DNA from: Promethearchaeota archaeon
Lineage (GTDB): Archaea; Asgardarchaeota; Lokiarchaeia; Sigyniarchaeales; SOKP01
DNA length: 64,000 nucleotides
Direction of reading: 5' to 3'
Assembly (NCBI GenBank): GCA_016840085.1
Contig: JAEOTA010000043.1
Coordinates: 32,488-96,487, forward strand
This document shows positions 9,147 through 17,825 of this stretch, piece by piece. Each line of letters opens with the position of its first letter. The stretch's first letter is position 1. The notes below the pieces were generated by a model, which saw only the letters and a list, made by a program, of their open reading frames with translations, was not told where the DNA came from and searched no databases. Both the position numbers and the translations under genes were made by a program.

Positions 9147-9764
9147 TTGACGCAAAAATCTTACTTCATTGCACTAGAAGGTATTGATGGATGTGGTACA
9201 AGCACTCATAGTCATCTCCTTAAAGGATTTTTAGAAAGCAAAGGTTTAAAAGTTCATTTAACGATGGAACCTTCTGAAAGTGACATAGGGAGATTGGTCA
9301 GGAAATATTTAAAAGATAAAGATGTTCCTCCTACTACAGATGCCTTATTATTTGCGTCTGATAGAGATCTCCATTATAAAAATGAAATAAAGAATAAACT
9401 TGAAGAGGGATATATCGTTATCTCAGATCGATATCTAGAATCTTCAATAGTATATCAATCGGTACAATCTGATAAAATTTCAGTTGATTGGGTTAAAGAA
9501 ATAAACAAATTTGTAGGCTTACCTGATATTACAATCATTTTGGACATAGATCCAAAAATAGCATTAGCAAGAAAAGAAGATGAAGATTTAGAAAAATTTG
9601 AAGATACTAACTTTTTAGATAAGGTGAGAGATCTTTATCTTACTCGAGCTAAACAAGAGGGATATACTATTATTAGTTCAGATGACATAATAGAATTTGT
9701 CCAAGAAAAGATTCAAAAAATTATATTGGATAAACTTAGTAAATTGGGTTATATTATAAGTTAA
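9147..9764 (+). CDS. tmk: Thymidylate kinase
   Basis: Phosphorylates dTMP to dTDP. The P-loop EGIDGCGTSTHS is at about 11-22, the DRY motif of the LID region is in SDRYLESSIVYQ and the dTMP-binding MEPSESDIGRLVR is present. At 205 aa it has normal length. It starts with TTG at 9147; no better ATG exists before the P-loop strand. The Gly-Cys-Gly in the P-loop is a mild variant of GxxGxGKS, ending in T rather than K (GTST), so the usual Lys of Walker A appears replaced; tmk paralogues with this change are known in archaea, but activity deserves a check. Confidence 0.85.
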   Translation: MTQKSYFIALEGIDGCGTSTHSHLLKGFLESKGLKVHLTMEPSESDIGRLVRKYLKDKDVPPTTDALLFASDRDLHYKNEIKNKLEEGYIVISDRYLESSIVYQSVQSDKISVDWVKEINKFVGLPDITIILDIDPKIALARKEDEDLEKFEDTNFLDKVRDLYLTRAKQEGYTIISSDDIIEFVQEKIQKIILDKLSKLGYIIS

Positions 9765-9844
9765 AATAATAAAACCTAAATTATAATTGCGACTTTAGAA
9801 ATTGGAATTATTTATTCTGAATCTATAAAAATTCTCGATAAAAG

Positions 9845-11134
9845 TTGAAGAATAGTAAATCTACTGAATATTTTTCCTTTAATGCTGACCGGTTATTTGA
9901 TTTAGTAAAACATTTTAGTTTTCCTAGATTAGCTGGGACTGAGGGTGAGCAAAAAGCTGTAGAACTTGCTGTAGAAACATTTAAGAAAAATGGTTTTGAT
10001 GATTCGCAAATACAAAAACAACCCTTTGAATTCTCTGATTTTTATTCTACGACCTTAATCAAGTTAATTATGGTTATCAACTTAACATTTTCATTATTTA
10101 TTTTGATGTTTGTATATATTGAATTATTTATTACAATATTTATCATAAGTAGTGGGATTATACTAATTATGTTAATTATTAGAGGCTTAAAACATCCTGA
10201 AGATTCTGGTTTTTGGGGGGAATACTATGGAAAAACAATTTCAGCGACTAATGTATTTGCAAAACTAAATGCCACGGTGATTCCAACTGAAACTGCTGGA
10301 AATATAATTATTTCCGCGCACTTAGATTCGAAGTCACAGACCTTTAAAACATTATGGAGAGTAATTTTCTATCGTGTTTGGCTCTATGGAGGTATTTTTT
10401 TAGGAGGATTCCTAATAGCTTTATTTCTTGGAACTTATACGGCTTTAAAACTAAACTTACTTGTCATAAGGGTGGGCCTTTGGGTATTTACAATTTTAAT
10501 TTCAATTTCAAACATATTTTTAATGTTTCTAAGCACTCATAATAGATCCCCTGGTGCTTTAGATAATGCGTCCGGTATGGGTATTACATTTGAATTAAGC
10601 AAATATTTTAAAGAACATCCTCTGAAGAACTTCAATATTTGGTTTTGCCAGTTTTCTGCTGAAGAATTAGGAACTATGGGATCAAGAATTTTTGTTAATA
10701 CTCATGAAGATAAATTTGTTAAAGGAAGAATATTTCAGATTAATTTAGATATGGTTTCATGTGCTAATGACAAAAAAAATAAGCTTCAATTTTTAAAATC
10801 TTATGGAGTTTTCCCACGTAAAAAAATAGCACCTTTACTCAGTAAATATTTGGAAAAAGCTTCAGAAGAAGTTAATTTAAAAATAACAGGATTTCATTTA
10901 TCTACAGGGGCTCATACAGATTCTGTTCCTTTTCATTTAAGAGGATATGATTCTGTTGATATCACTACAAAAGTTGCTGGAAAACATACTCATACTATAG
11001 AGGATACTCCGGATAAAGTTGATCCAAAAATATTACTAGAAGCATGTCTAATTATTCGAAAAGTAATAGTATTGATTGATAATGATTATGAAATGTTATG
11101 TAAAAATCAACAATTAGTATGTGATGAAAATTGA
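9845..11134 (+). CDS. Membrane-anchored M28 family metallopeptidase
   Basis: Di-zinc aminopeptidase fold with two membrane hairpins. The zinc and catalytic residues are all visible: SAHLDSK (about 158-163), PGALDNASG, SAEELGTMGS, INLDMVS and HTHTIEDTPD near the C-terminus. Hydrophobic segments at about 70-112 and 175-228 interrupt the fold on either side of the first zinc ligand, a layout shared with a paralogue at 25632-26807. Starts at TTG; its stop overlaps the TTG start of leuC. The substrate is not predictable. Confidence 0.88.
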   Translation: MKNSKSTEYFSFNADRLFDLVKHFSFPRLAGTEGEQKAVELAVETFKKNGFDDSQIQKQPFEFSDFYSTTLIKLIMVINLTFSLFILMFVYIELFITIFIISSGIILIMLIIRGLKHPEDSGFWGEYYGKTISATNVFAKLNATVIPTETAGNIIISAHLDSKSQTFKTLWRVIFYRVWLYGGIFLGGFLIALFLGTYTALKLNLLVIRVGLWVFTILISISNIFLMFLSTHNRSPGALDNASGMGITFELSKYFKEHPLKNFNIWFCQFSAEELGTMGSRIFVNTHEDKFVKGRIFQINLDMVSCANDKKNKLQFLKSYGVFPRKKIAPLLSKYLEKASEEVNLKITGFHLSTGAHTDSVPFHLRGYDSVDITTKVAGKHTHTIEDTPDKVDPKILLEACLIIRKVIVLIDNDYEMLCKNQQLVCDEN

Positions 11135-12390
11135 ATTACACCTTGGCAGAAAAAATATTATTGGAACATTCAAATCTTAAAGAAATTTCTCCAGGACAGT
11201 TTATTGATTGTGATATCGATTTAATAATGGTCCATGAACAATTAGGAGGACGAATACATAGAGAGTATGAAAAATTAGGTATTGATTATGTTTGGGATCC
11301 TAATAAAATCTTTTTTATTCTTGATCACTGGGTACCTGCTCCTACAATTTCAGCAGCTGAAATGCATCAAGATTGTAGAAAATTTGCAGAAAAATACAAA
11401 TTTATTCATAACATCGGAATGGATAAAGGTATTTGCCATCAAGTCTTACCAGAGATGGGATTTGCCCGACCTGGTATGTTAATAGTAGGTTCTGACAGTC
11501 ATACAACTACTTATGGTGTTTTTAATTGTTTATCTACAGGTATCGGAGCTACTGATGTGTCTGTTGTTTTTGCTACTGGAAAATTATGGTTTAAGGTCCC
11601 AGAATCATTTAAAATAAATCTTTCTGGTAAATTAAATAAAGGAGTGATGTCAAAAGATTTTATCCTAAAATTAATAGGTGACATGTCTACCAAAGGTGCT
11701 ATTTATAAATCTTTGGAATTTCATGGAGATGGTGCAAAATCATTATCAATTGATGGACGTATGACAATTTCAAATATGGTTGTAGAGGCGGGGGCTAAAT
11801 TTGGTATTTTTTTACCTGATGAAAAAGTAACTGATTGGCTCCATAAAAGAACTAATGAAACATTTCAATTTGTATATCCTGATGACGATGCTCTATACGA
11901 AAAAACTTTCGATTATAATTTATCGGATATTACTCCTGTTGTTGCAAAGCCATCTACTCCGGATAATTTAGCTTACATTGAAGAAGTAGAAGGAATTGAA
12001 TTTGATCAAGCATTTATTGGAAGTTGTACAAACGGTAGAATGGAAGATCTTAGGATTGCCGCAAGAATTTTAAAAGGAAAGAAGATAAATTCTAAAATAA
12101 GATTGATAATCATTCCTGCTTCTAAAGAAATATATAAAGAAGCATTACATGAGGGTTTAATTGAAATATTTATTAACGCTGGAGCAATATTTGGACATTC
12201 CACCTGTGGTCCTTGTATTGGTGGACATATGGGTGTATTAGGATCAGATGAAATTTGTATAAGTAGTTCTAATCGAAATTTTGTTGGGAGGATGGGTTCG
12301 CCTAGTTCTCAAATCTACTTAGCATCACCCGCTACTATTGCGGCTTCTGCTATAAGAGGCAAAATTACAGATCCTAGAGAGGTATTATAA
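11131..12390 (+). CDS. leuC: 3-isopropylmalate/homoaconitate-type dehydratase, large subunit
   Basis: Aconitase-family [4Fe-4S] subunit, 419 aa, the usual length of archaeal LeuC/HacA. Iron-sulphur Cys are in GSCTNGRMED (about 297) and STCGPCIGGHMG (about 354 and 357); VGSDSHTTTYG is conserved. With the adjacent small subunit it isomerises 2- to 3-isopropylmalate (leucine pathway) or acts on a homologous tricarboxylate. The TTG start overlaps the preceding stop by four bases, and the small subunit starts at the very next base after its stop. Confidence 0.88.
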   Translation: MNYTLAEKILLEHSNLKEISPGQFIDCDIDLIMVHEQLGGRIHREYEKLGIDYVWDPNKIFFILDHWVPAPTISAAEMHQDCRKFAEKYKFIHNIGMDKGICHQVLPEMGFARPGMLIVGSDSHTTTYGVFNCLSTGIGATDVSVVFATGKLWFKVPESFKINLSGKLNKGVMSKDFILKLIGDMSTKGAIYKSLEFHGDGAKSLSIDGRMTISNMVVEAGAKFGIFLPDEKVTDWLHKRTNETFQFVYPDDDALYEKTFDYNLSDITPVVAKPSTPDNLAYIEEVEGIEFDQAFIGSCTNGRMEDLRIAARILKGKKINSKIRLIIIPASKEIYKEALHEGLIEIFINAGAIFGHSTCGPCIGGHMGVLGSDEICISSSNRNFVGRMGSPSSQIYLASPATIAASAIRGKITDPREVL

Positions 12391-12891
12391 ATGATTGATA
12401 TAATTGGAGGTTTCGTTTATATTTTGGGAGATAATATTACTACTGATGATATTGTCCCCAGTGATGTCTTAACATTAAGAGATACAAATGATATGGCTAA
12501 AAGTACTCTAAAATACATTGATCAGTACTTTGTACAAAATATTAACAGAGGAAATATTATTGTAGCAGGAGAAAATTTTGGATCAGGCAGTTCTCGGGAA
12601 GAAGCTGTTAATGTATTTAAAATTTTAGGAGTAAAAGCAATTATAGCTAAATCTTTTGCTCGAATTTATTTTAGAAATCTGATTAATTTAGGTATTCCGG
12701 GTATTCAATTAAAATGGGAAGATATTCATTTTTCAAAAGAAGATGATCTAGAGATTTCACTTGATCAAGGAATAATTTTTAATAAAAGTAAAAATCTAAA
12801 GATTCAATTTGAAAAATTGCCAACTTTTTTAACAGAAATATTAGAAGAAGGAGGAATTTTAAACCGATTAAAGAGGAATTTAAAGAAGTAA
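12391..12891 (+). CDS. leuD: 3-isopropylmalate/homoaconitate-type dehydratase, small subunit
   Basis: Swivel-domain partner of the large subunit, 166 aa. GDNITTDDIVPSDVL and GENFGSGSSREEAV are the family landmarks, and AKSFARIYFRNLINLGIP the C-terminal one. The loop that sets substrate choice in archaeal LeuD/HacB reads SDVLTLRD here, unlike the YLRT of characterised HacB or the YLVY of some LeuD, so leucine versus lysine-type (or dimethylmalate-type) specificity remains open. Immediate neighbour of leuC, clearly one operon. Confidence 0.87.
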   Translation: MIDIIGGFVYILGDNITTDDIVPSDVLTLRDTNDMAKSTLKYIDQYFVQNINRGNIIVAGENFGSGSSREEAVNVFKILGVKAIIAKSFARIYFRNLINLGIPGIQLKWEDIHFSKEDDLEISLDQGIIFNKSKNLKIQFEKLPTFLTEILEEGGILNRLKRNLKK

Positions 12892-12896
12892 TATTA

Positions 12897-13436
12897 TTAC
12901 ATTAGTCTTTCTATTTCTTTTTGAATCTCTTCTATTCTTCTTTTTGATTTTAACAAAATTTTACTTCTACCATACTTCTGAAACCATCTATTAAACCTTT
13001 CATGTATTGTAACTTCTCTAGTTCCTGCCATATGCTTATCAGCCAAACATATAATTTTTTCTTCTAATGTGATTGGTAAGTAATCTTTTTCAGGTAATCC
13101 AAACCTCTTAGCATCTATTTTATCCAATCCTCCTAAAATATGCCTTTCACAGATTTTCGAGAGTTTATCTGAAAAACCTCTCTCTCTTAATATCTTACTT
13201 CCAATTAAAGCATGTTTAAACCCATGTGTTTTAGTTCTTCCTATATCGTGTAATAATGCTCCAATTTCAATTAAATTCAAGTCAACTTTAACTTTAGTTA
13301 TTTTTTTTGCGATATCTAAAGCCTTATCTGCAACTTTTTCAGAATGACGCCTAACTGAATGTTGGATTTTTAGACTTCTAAGTAAATCAAGTGCAAATTC
13401 CCGATCAGGTAGAATTTCTTCTTTTTTATTCCCCAT
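12897..13436 (-). CDS. HD-domain phosphohydrolase (TIGR00295-like)
   Basis: A 179-aa HD hydrolase common in archaea. The metal ligands are H in IQHSVRRHSEKVA, the HD pair in ALLHDIGRTKTHG, H in GFKHALIGSKIL and D in LADKHMAG. The size and the HDIGR core match the archaeal family with 2'-nucleotidase- or tRNA-processing-like proposals, but the true substrate is unknown. Convergent with leuD with a gap of only five bases. Confidence 0.8.
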   Translation of the reverse strand: MGNKKEEILPDREFALDLLRSLKIQHSVRRHSEKVADKALDIAKKITKVKVDLNLIEIGALLHDIGRTKTHGFKHALIGSKILRERGFSDKLSKICERHILGGLDKIDAKRFGLPEKDYLPITLEEKIICLADKHMAGTREVTIHERFNRWFQKYGRSKILLKSKRRIEEIQKEIERLM

Positions 13437-13540
13437 TAATAACTTATATTATCAACTAATATTAAATTTTTTTAAGATAAGTCGGATTATAACCCAATTA
13501 GAATTTCTTAAAGAAAGAAAAAAGATAAACCATAAGATGA

Positions 13541-14029
13541 TTAATAAAACTCTTCATATGGACCACTTATTAGCCCACCGATTAGTCCTCCTGTAAAGGC
13601 TCCTAAAAAGGCACTAAAAATCCCCCCTAATGTTTCAGTTAATTGATTTCCTTGAAATAAAGCCATTAAATCTACCCCAGAAATTATACTTATTATAATC
13701 CAGATTAATAAAACTACTACAACCACTAATACACTTGATATAATACCTCTTCTTAAACCTTTTGCTATTGTACCACTAATATACCCTATAAATAGCCAAG
13801 CTAGAAGTTGTGCTGCGAAAAATCCTGAAACTGTTAAAGATCCGGAAAAAAATGCGATGATATCAAATTTAAAATTAGCACCAACTAATAATGCAATCGC
13901 TTTTAATAAATCAGAACCGGCATAAGTGTGGATTTGATTAATGAGACTCTCCATATTAAAGAAAAATACACTAAAAAAACTTAAAATAATGCCAGTTATG
14001 ATTCCTAAAATTAACCGATAAGAAGCCAT
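13541..14029 (-). CDS. Integral membrane protein, four segments, unknown
   Basis: A 162-aa protein with hydrophobic segments at about 5-25, 55-85, 95-118 and 135-155, and several small-residue motifs (GSLTVSGFF, GAFTGGLIGGLISG). There are no charged catalytic motifs. Family not recognised; it resembles small archaeal membrane proteins of unknown function. Convergent with nothing; faces away from uS2, with about 230 bases of AT-rich promoter region between. Confidence 0.65.
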   Translation of the reverse strand: MASYRLILGIITGIILSFFSVFFFNMESLINQIHTYAGSDLLKAIALLVGANFKFDIIAFFSGSLTVSGFFAAQLLAWLFIGYISGTIAKGLRRGIISSVLVVVVVLLIWIIISIISGVDLMALFQGNQLTETLGGIFSAFLGAFTGGLIGGLISGPYEEFY

Positions 14030-14262
14030 TATTTAAACTAGTATAAAATTAAATTTTTATATAATAAATGTAATTGATTAGATATATTAATAATTAAAAT
14101 CATTTTTGCTATATTAATACTTTAGTTCTTAGAGATTTAGCAAAAACCTCTTAATAAAATATTAAAATTATGGTATATTTAAGTAATTATTCATTGAATT
14201 TTGAAAATTTCAGAATAACAAATTAAAATTGATATAAGAAAAACATTAACAAGGCTTTAATC

Positions 14263-15090
14263 TTGGCAAAAAGGAAAAAAAAGACTGTTGATGAGGAAAC
14301 AGAAAAAAAAGAGGAGATCTTAGAAGATTTTGAAGATGATTTCAATATTGACTTTGAAGATGATTTGGATTTAGAAGAAGAACTTGAATTATTAGATACT
14401 GATGACATAGAAACTGATATAGAGGCTAGAGAAGAATTAATTGATAAAGACGAAGAAAGAAAGCAACTATATTTAAGCTGTGGGATTCATATTGGAACTA
14501 AGCTTCTCACAGGCGATGCTAGACGTTTTATATATCGTCAAACAAATTATGGCCTATATGTAATTGATTTAACTAAAACAGATGAGCGACTGAAAATAGC
14601 TGCTAGATTTTTAAGCAAATATATTGAAGAAGGAAGCGATAGAGTAATTGTGACAAGTGTACGCAGATACGGAAAAGAACCAGTTCGTCAATTTTGCAAA
14701 GTTCTTGGATGTAAAGCGATAACTGAACGTTTTATACCCGGAAGTTTAACAAACCCTTCAATAGATCCTTATATTAAGGATGCTAGTGTTGTTGTAATAG
14801 TTGATCCTCATGCAGATAAAGTTATTCTGAGAGAAGCTAAATTAGCTCGAATTCCAGTAGTTTCTCTTTTCGATACTGATGATACACTAAGAGGAATAGA
14901 TCTTGCGATTCCAGCAAATAATCGCGGAAAAAAAGCATTAGGTTTAGCTTTTTGGCTCTTAGCACGACAAATTATGTTAGAAGTAGGAAAAATTTCAAGT
15001 GAAGAAGAATTTCCATATACATTGGAGGAATTCACCTCGAAAATTGTTCCGGTATACCGACAAGAACAACAAAATCAAGCAAGAAGATGA
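14263..15090 (+). CDS. rpsB: Ribosomal protein uS2 (30S S2) with acidic N-terminal extension
   Basis: Small-subunit ribosomal protein. The conserved body begins at YLSCGIHIGTKLLTGDARRF (about residue 67) and continues through TSVRRYGKEPVRQFCK, FIPGSLTNP and the C-terminal VVDPHADKVILREAK-type segment, as in archaeal/eukaryotic S2. Ahead of it lies an extra stretch of about 60 residues: a KRKKK patch, then a run dominated by Asp and Glu (EDFEDDFNIDFEDDLDLEEE). The start is TTG at 14263. The extension is translated in frame and not low-quality sequence; its role is unknown. Confidence 0.93.
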   Translation: MAKRKKKTVDEETEKKEEILEDFEDDFNIDFEDDLDLEEELELLDTDDIETDIEAREELIDKDEERKQLYLSCGIHIGTKLLTGDARRFIYRQTNYGLYVIDLTKTDERLKIAARFLSKYIEEGSDRVIVTSVRRYGKEPVRQFCKVLGCKAITERFIPGSLTNPSIDPYIKDASVVVIVDPHADKVILREAKLARIPVVSLFDTDDTLRGIDLAIPANNRGKKALGLAFWLLARQIMLEVGKISSEEEFPYTLEEFTSKIVPVYRQEQQNQARR

Positions 15091-15244
15091 TTTATTAATT
15101 ATTACTTTCCTTATTAATTCCATTTATAATTCTTATTTTAATAATCCTTATTCTTTTGAATTATTTATAATAAATTTTTAATCTTAAATCAATTTCATTA
15201 CCCTAAGGAATAATAACTAATATTAAGTATAGGGTTTATTTAGA

Positions 15245-15394
15245 TCACTTGCCAATTTTATAAATCTGGAGTTCATATTCTTTTTCAGGATTAATTTTTC
15301 CTGAGCGGATATATTCGATTGGGATGTTAAAATAGTAGTTTTTTCCTTTTTTTGTCGGCTTTTTTATGAGTGTGGTAATTAATGCTACGTCCAT
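15245..15394 (-). CDS. AbrB/SpoVT-like microprotein (49 aa)
   Basis: Too short for the ORF track. ATG at 15394 to TGA at 15245 encodes MDVALITTLIKKPTKKGKN and then a YFNIPIEYIRSGKI-type segment ending QIYKIGK. The pattern of a short strand, KGK, a strand with IPIEYI, a Gly turn and a KEYEL strand resembles the swapped-hairpin AbrB fold of small DNA-binding antitoxins. It is divergent from the zinc-ribbon nuclease gene across an inverted repeat, as expected for an autoregulator. The assignment is by pattern only. Confidence 0.6.
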   Translation of the reverse strand: MDVALITTLIKKPTKKGKNYYFNIPIEYIRSGKINPEKEYELQIYKIGK

Positions 15395-15407
15395 AGTGTA
15401 CCATTAA

Positions 15408-15440
15408 GTATTATATTATATATATCTTTTGGTATAATAC
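15408..15440. promoter_or_regulatory. Inverted repeat in divergent promoter region
   Basis: GTATTATA at 15408-15415 and its exact complement TATAATAC at 15433-15440 are separated by 17 bases. The site lies between the AbrB-like microprotein and the nuclease gene and overlaps the AT-rich stretch where both promoters must be. A partial third copy (GTATTATTC) follows at about 15479. It could be an operator for the microprotein, or simply paired TATA elements. Confidence 0.4.
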
Positions 15441-15499
15441 ACAAAATCAGCAGGGTCTTTGAAGATATAAGCCATGAGGTATTATTCTACGTAAGAATC

Positions 15500-16834
15500 A
15501 TGACGCACTTAAATCCCAATTCTGAATTTAGAACAGAGTATATTTATTTGAATACGAAACAAGTTCGAGTTCTCATAAACAGATTAAAGTGTAAAAAGGA
15601 GATGACGCAAAAAGCAATTAGCGAGAAGATTGGGTCAAGTATTGGGAGTGTGTTAGCAAGGGGATCAGCACTCAAATACGAAAGTTATCAAAAATTAAGT
15701 GAATTGGCTAGAAAGGTAAATTTAACGGTTGACATAACGCAAAGGAAATATGTTTATAATCATTCTATCGCATCACTGCAAAAATTAGCGAAAGAGATTG
15801 GGCTAAAGAAAACGGGAGTAGCGGGGAAATTCTTGTCAAAAAAGTATAGAGGGATGAATACATCACATAAATGGCAATGTGGGAGATGCGGAAAAATCTG
15901 GAATACATCCCCTAATAGCATCATGTATCAAGAAAGTTGGTGTACAAGGTGTTCAGGGCGGGAAACATGGACATATGAACAGATGGTAGAATTAGCAAGA
16001 GTGGGTGGTATAGAAAAGACAGGAGTAGCGGGTAAATTTTTAATGAGTAAAAGGGAATATGAACAGCAAACATATCCAGATAGAAGTAAATATCAATGGG
16101 AGTGCGGGAAGTGCGGACATAGGTGGGAATCAAGTGCAAATAACATAAAGCGGGGGTCATGGTGTAGAGAATGTCAATATACTCATCTTTCACGCACATT
16201 AAGGACGCCATATCATGAAATAGTAAAATTGGCAGAAAAAGTCGGGATTATGAAAACAGGGTATGCGGGTGTATTCTTTGCGAGTAAAGAAGAATATCAA
16301 AAAGTTCAAACTCCCAGCCATCATAAATTTATGTGGCAATGCGGAAAATGTCATGAGGTTTTTGAGATGGATATAACCCACGTTAGTCGACCGCAGTGGT
16401 GTCCAAGTTGTACTGAAGGAGAAAGCGAAGAAGTGTGTCGAGGGTTCTTTGAACATATTTTTAAGGCAAAATTTCAAAAAGGGCATCCAGAATGGCTTGT
16501 TAACCCTTTTAGTGGAGGAAAGATGCACCTTGATGGCTATAACAAAAGATTAAAATTAGCATTCGAGTTTAACGGTCCGCAACATTATAAAATGTATCCA
16601 AAATATCATAAGAAGTATCAAGATTTTGTGAAACAACAGGAGCGGGATCTGTTCAAAGCGACACTATGTAAGGAAAAGGACATTAATTTAATTGTAGTTC
16701 CCTATTGGTTTGATTATGATGAATTTCAGGAACATATTATAGAAGAATATGCGAAATTAACTGGGAATGTACTAAAAAAAATTCCTAAGTATGATTGGAG
16801 TAAATTTAAGAGACAAAATTCTAGTTTAAAATAA
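15500..16834 (+). CDS. Zinc-ribbon repeat protein with Vsr/PD-(D/E)XK-like nuclease domain
   Basis: 444 aa. Residues 20-75 look like an XRE-type helix-turn-helix (KCKKEMTQKAISEKIGSS). Three repeats follow, each with a helix, a KTGxAGxFL element and a treble-clef ribbon (WQCGRCGKIW...WCTRC; WECGKCGHRW...WCREC; WQCGKCHEVF...WCPSC). The C-terminus has MHLDGYNKRLKLAFEFNGPQ, then QERD and IVVPYWFD, the D...ExN/Q layout of very-short-patch and phage-type endonucleases. Likely a DNA-binding nuclease of mobile origin, free-standing; the somewhat higher G content of the zinc-finger part fits transfer. Target unknown. Confidence 0.75.
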   Translation: MTHLNPNSEFRTEYIYLNTKQVRVLINRLKCKKEMTQKAISEKIGSSIGSVLARGSALKYESYQKLSELARKVNLTVDITQRKYVYNHSIASLQKLAKEIGLKKTGVAGKFLSKKYRGMNTSHKWQCGRCGKIWNTSPNSIMYQESWCTRCSGRETWTYEQMVELARVGGIEKTGVAGKFLMSKREYEQQTYPDRSKYQWECGKCGHRWESSANNIKRGSWCRECQYTHLSRTLRTPYHEIVKLAEKVGIMKTGYAGVFFASKEEYQKVQTPSHHKFMWQCGKCHEVFEMDITHVSRPQWCPSCTEGESEEVCRGFFEHIFKAKFQKGHPEWLVNPFSGGKMHLDGYNKRLKLAFEFNGPQHYKMYPKYHKKYQDFVKQQERDLFKATLCKEKDINLIVVPYWFDYDEFQEHIIEEYAKLTGNVLKKIPKYDWSKFKRQNSSLK

Positions 16835-16846
16835 ATAAACTATTTT

Positions 16847-17623
16847 CTATACTATTTTAGCATATAATTCTTTAGCTGTTTGATATGCTTCACTATCTTT
16901 TGGGAGTTGTAAAAGATTTTCTCCAATTAAATTCATTTTACTGATTTCTTCGCTGTTTGATATAAACCCAAGGAGTTTTACATAATTTTTCTTAATACTA
17001 GCGACATCCTTTTCCAAAATGTCATGTAAATTGTCTGGAAAGCGATTTCCGAGTATCCAGATATTTTCAAACCGTAGATCAACTTCCTCTGATACTTCTA
17101 ATATGCGTGTCATGGTATGGATGCCCATTTTAGATGGATCACTTACAATTACTAAATCAGTAACATTGCGACCAGTTTTTCGGGAAAAAAATTCTAGCCC
17201 CGCGGGAGCATCAATGAGCACAATCTCATAGTTTTTCGCTAATACGTCAATGATACGTTTCAAATAATTATTAATGCTACAATAGCATCCCTCTCCTTCT
17301 CCTCGACCCATCTCTAAAAGATCAAAAGCATCCATTTCAATTAGGGCATCAAAAACCTCGGATTCGACGATTTGATCCTTAGATACATCAAGAGGTATTT
17401 GCCTTTTTTGGATTTTATGTTTAAACTCAGCCATTTTTCCCCCGATTGTTTCCTTAAAATGGATTTCTTTTCCGATAAGATCTGCAATATTTGCGTCGGG
17501 ATCGGCATCAATTATGAGGATGTTTATTTTTTTATATTTTTCAAGAAGATATTTGAGCATTAAGACGAGGAGCGTAGATTTTCCAACCCCGCCCTTTCCT
17601 GAAAATGAGATAATTTTTCGCAT
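16847..17623 (-). CDS. cooC: CooC-type MinD/ParA family ATPase
   Basis: Deviant Walker A SGKGGVGKST at about 7-16, switch IIDADPDAN and Walker B IVLIDAPAGLEFFSRK identify a MinD-like ATPase. GEGCYCSINNYLKRI is the CooC signature, in the nickel-insertion ATPase for carbon monoxide dehydrogenase. The length of 258 aa is typical. CODH genes are not in this window, but the methanopterin genes further on fit the same C1 pathway. Other CooC-like ATPases of unknown client exist. Confidence 0.85.
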   Translation of the reverse strand: MRKIISFSGKGGVGKSTLLVLMLKYLLEKYKKINILIIDADPDANIADLIGKEIHFKETIGGKMAEFKHKIQKRQIPLDVSKDQIVESEVFDALIEMDAFDLLEMGRGEGEGCYCSINNYLKRIIDVLAKNYEIVLIDAPAGLEFFSRKTGRNVTDLVIVSDPSKMGIHTMTRILEVSEEVDLRFENIWILGNRFPDNLHDILEKDVASIKKNYVKLLGFISNSEEISKMNLIGENLLQLPKDSEAYQTAKELYAKIV

Positions 17624-17825
17624 TTTTTCTTTATCTTATTATTGCTCCTGTTTGGTTAAAATAATTCTATGTTAGAAAAAAAGTTTATTTCATTTAAGGT
17701 TTGATTTTATAAGATATTATTTGATAATGGATTTATCTTTCATAACAAATCTGCAGAAACTCTATTAACTCTTATTTATAAATTCTGATTAACACTTAAA
17801 AAACATTCGCGAAAATACTATGATA

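Noticed and set aside
14223-14408. 61-aa Ser-rich minus-strand ORF
   Set aside because: Antisense shadow of the Asp/Glu-rich uS2 extension; poly-Ser is the expected artefact.
15500-16834. Zinc-ribbon nuclease considered as a TnpB/IS605 transposon protein
   Set aside because: It lacks the RuvC motif order of TnpB and no terminal repeats were seen; the end domain fits a Vsr-like nuclease better.
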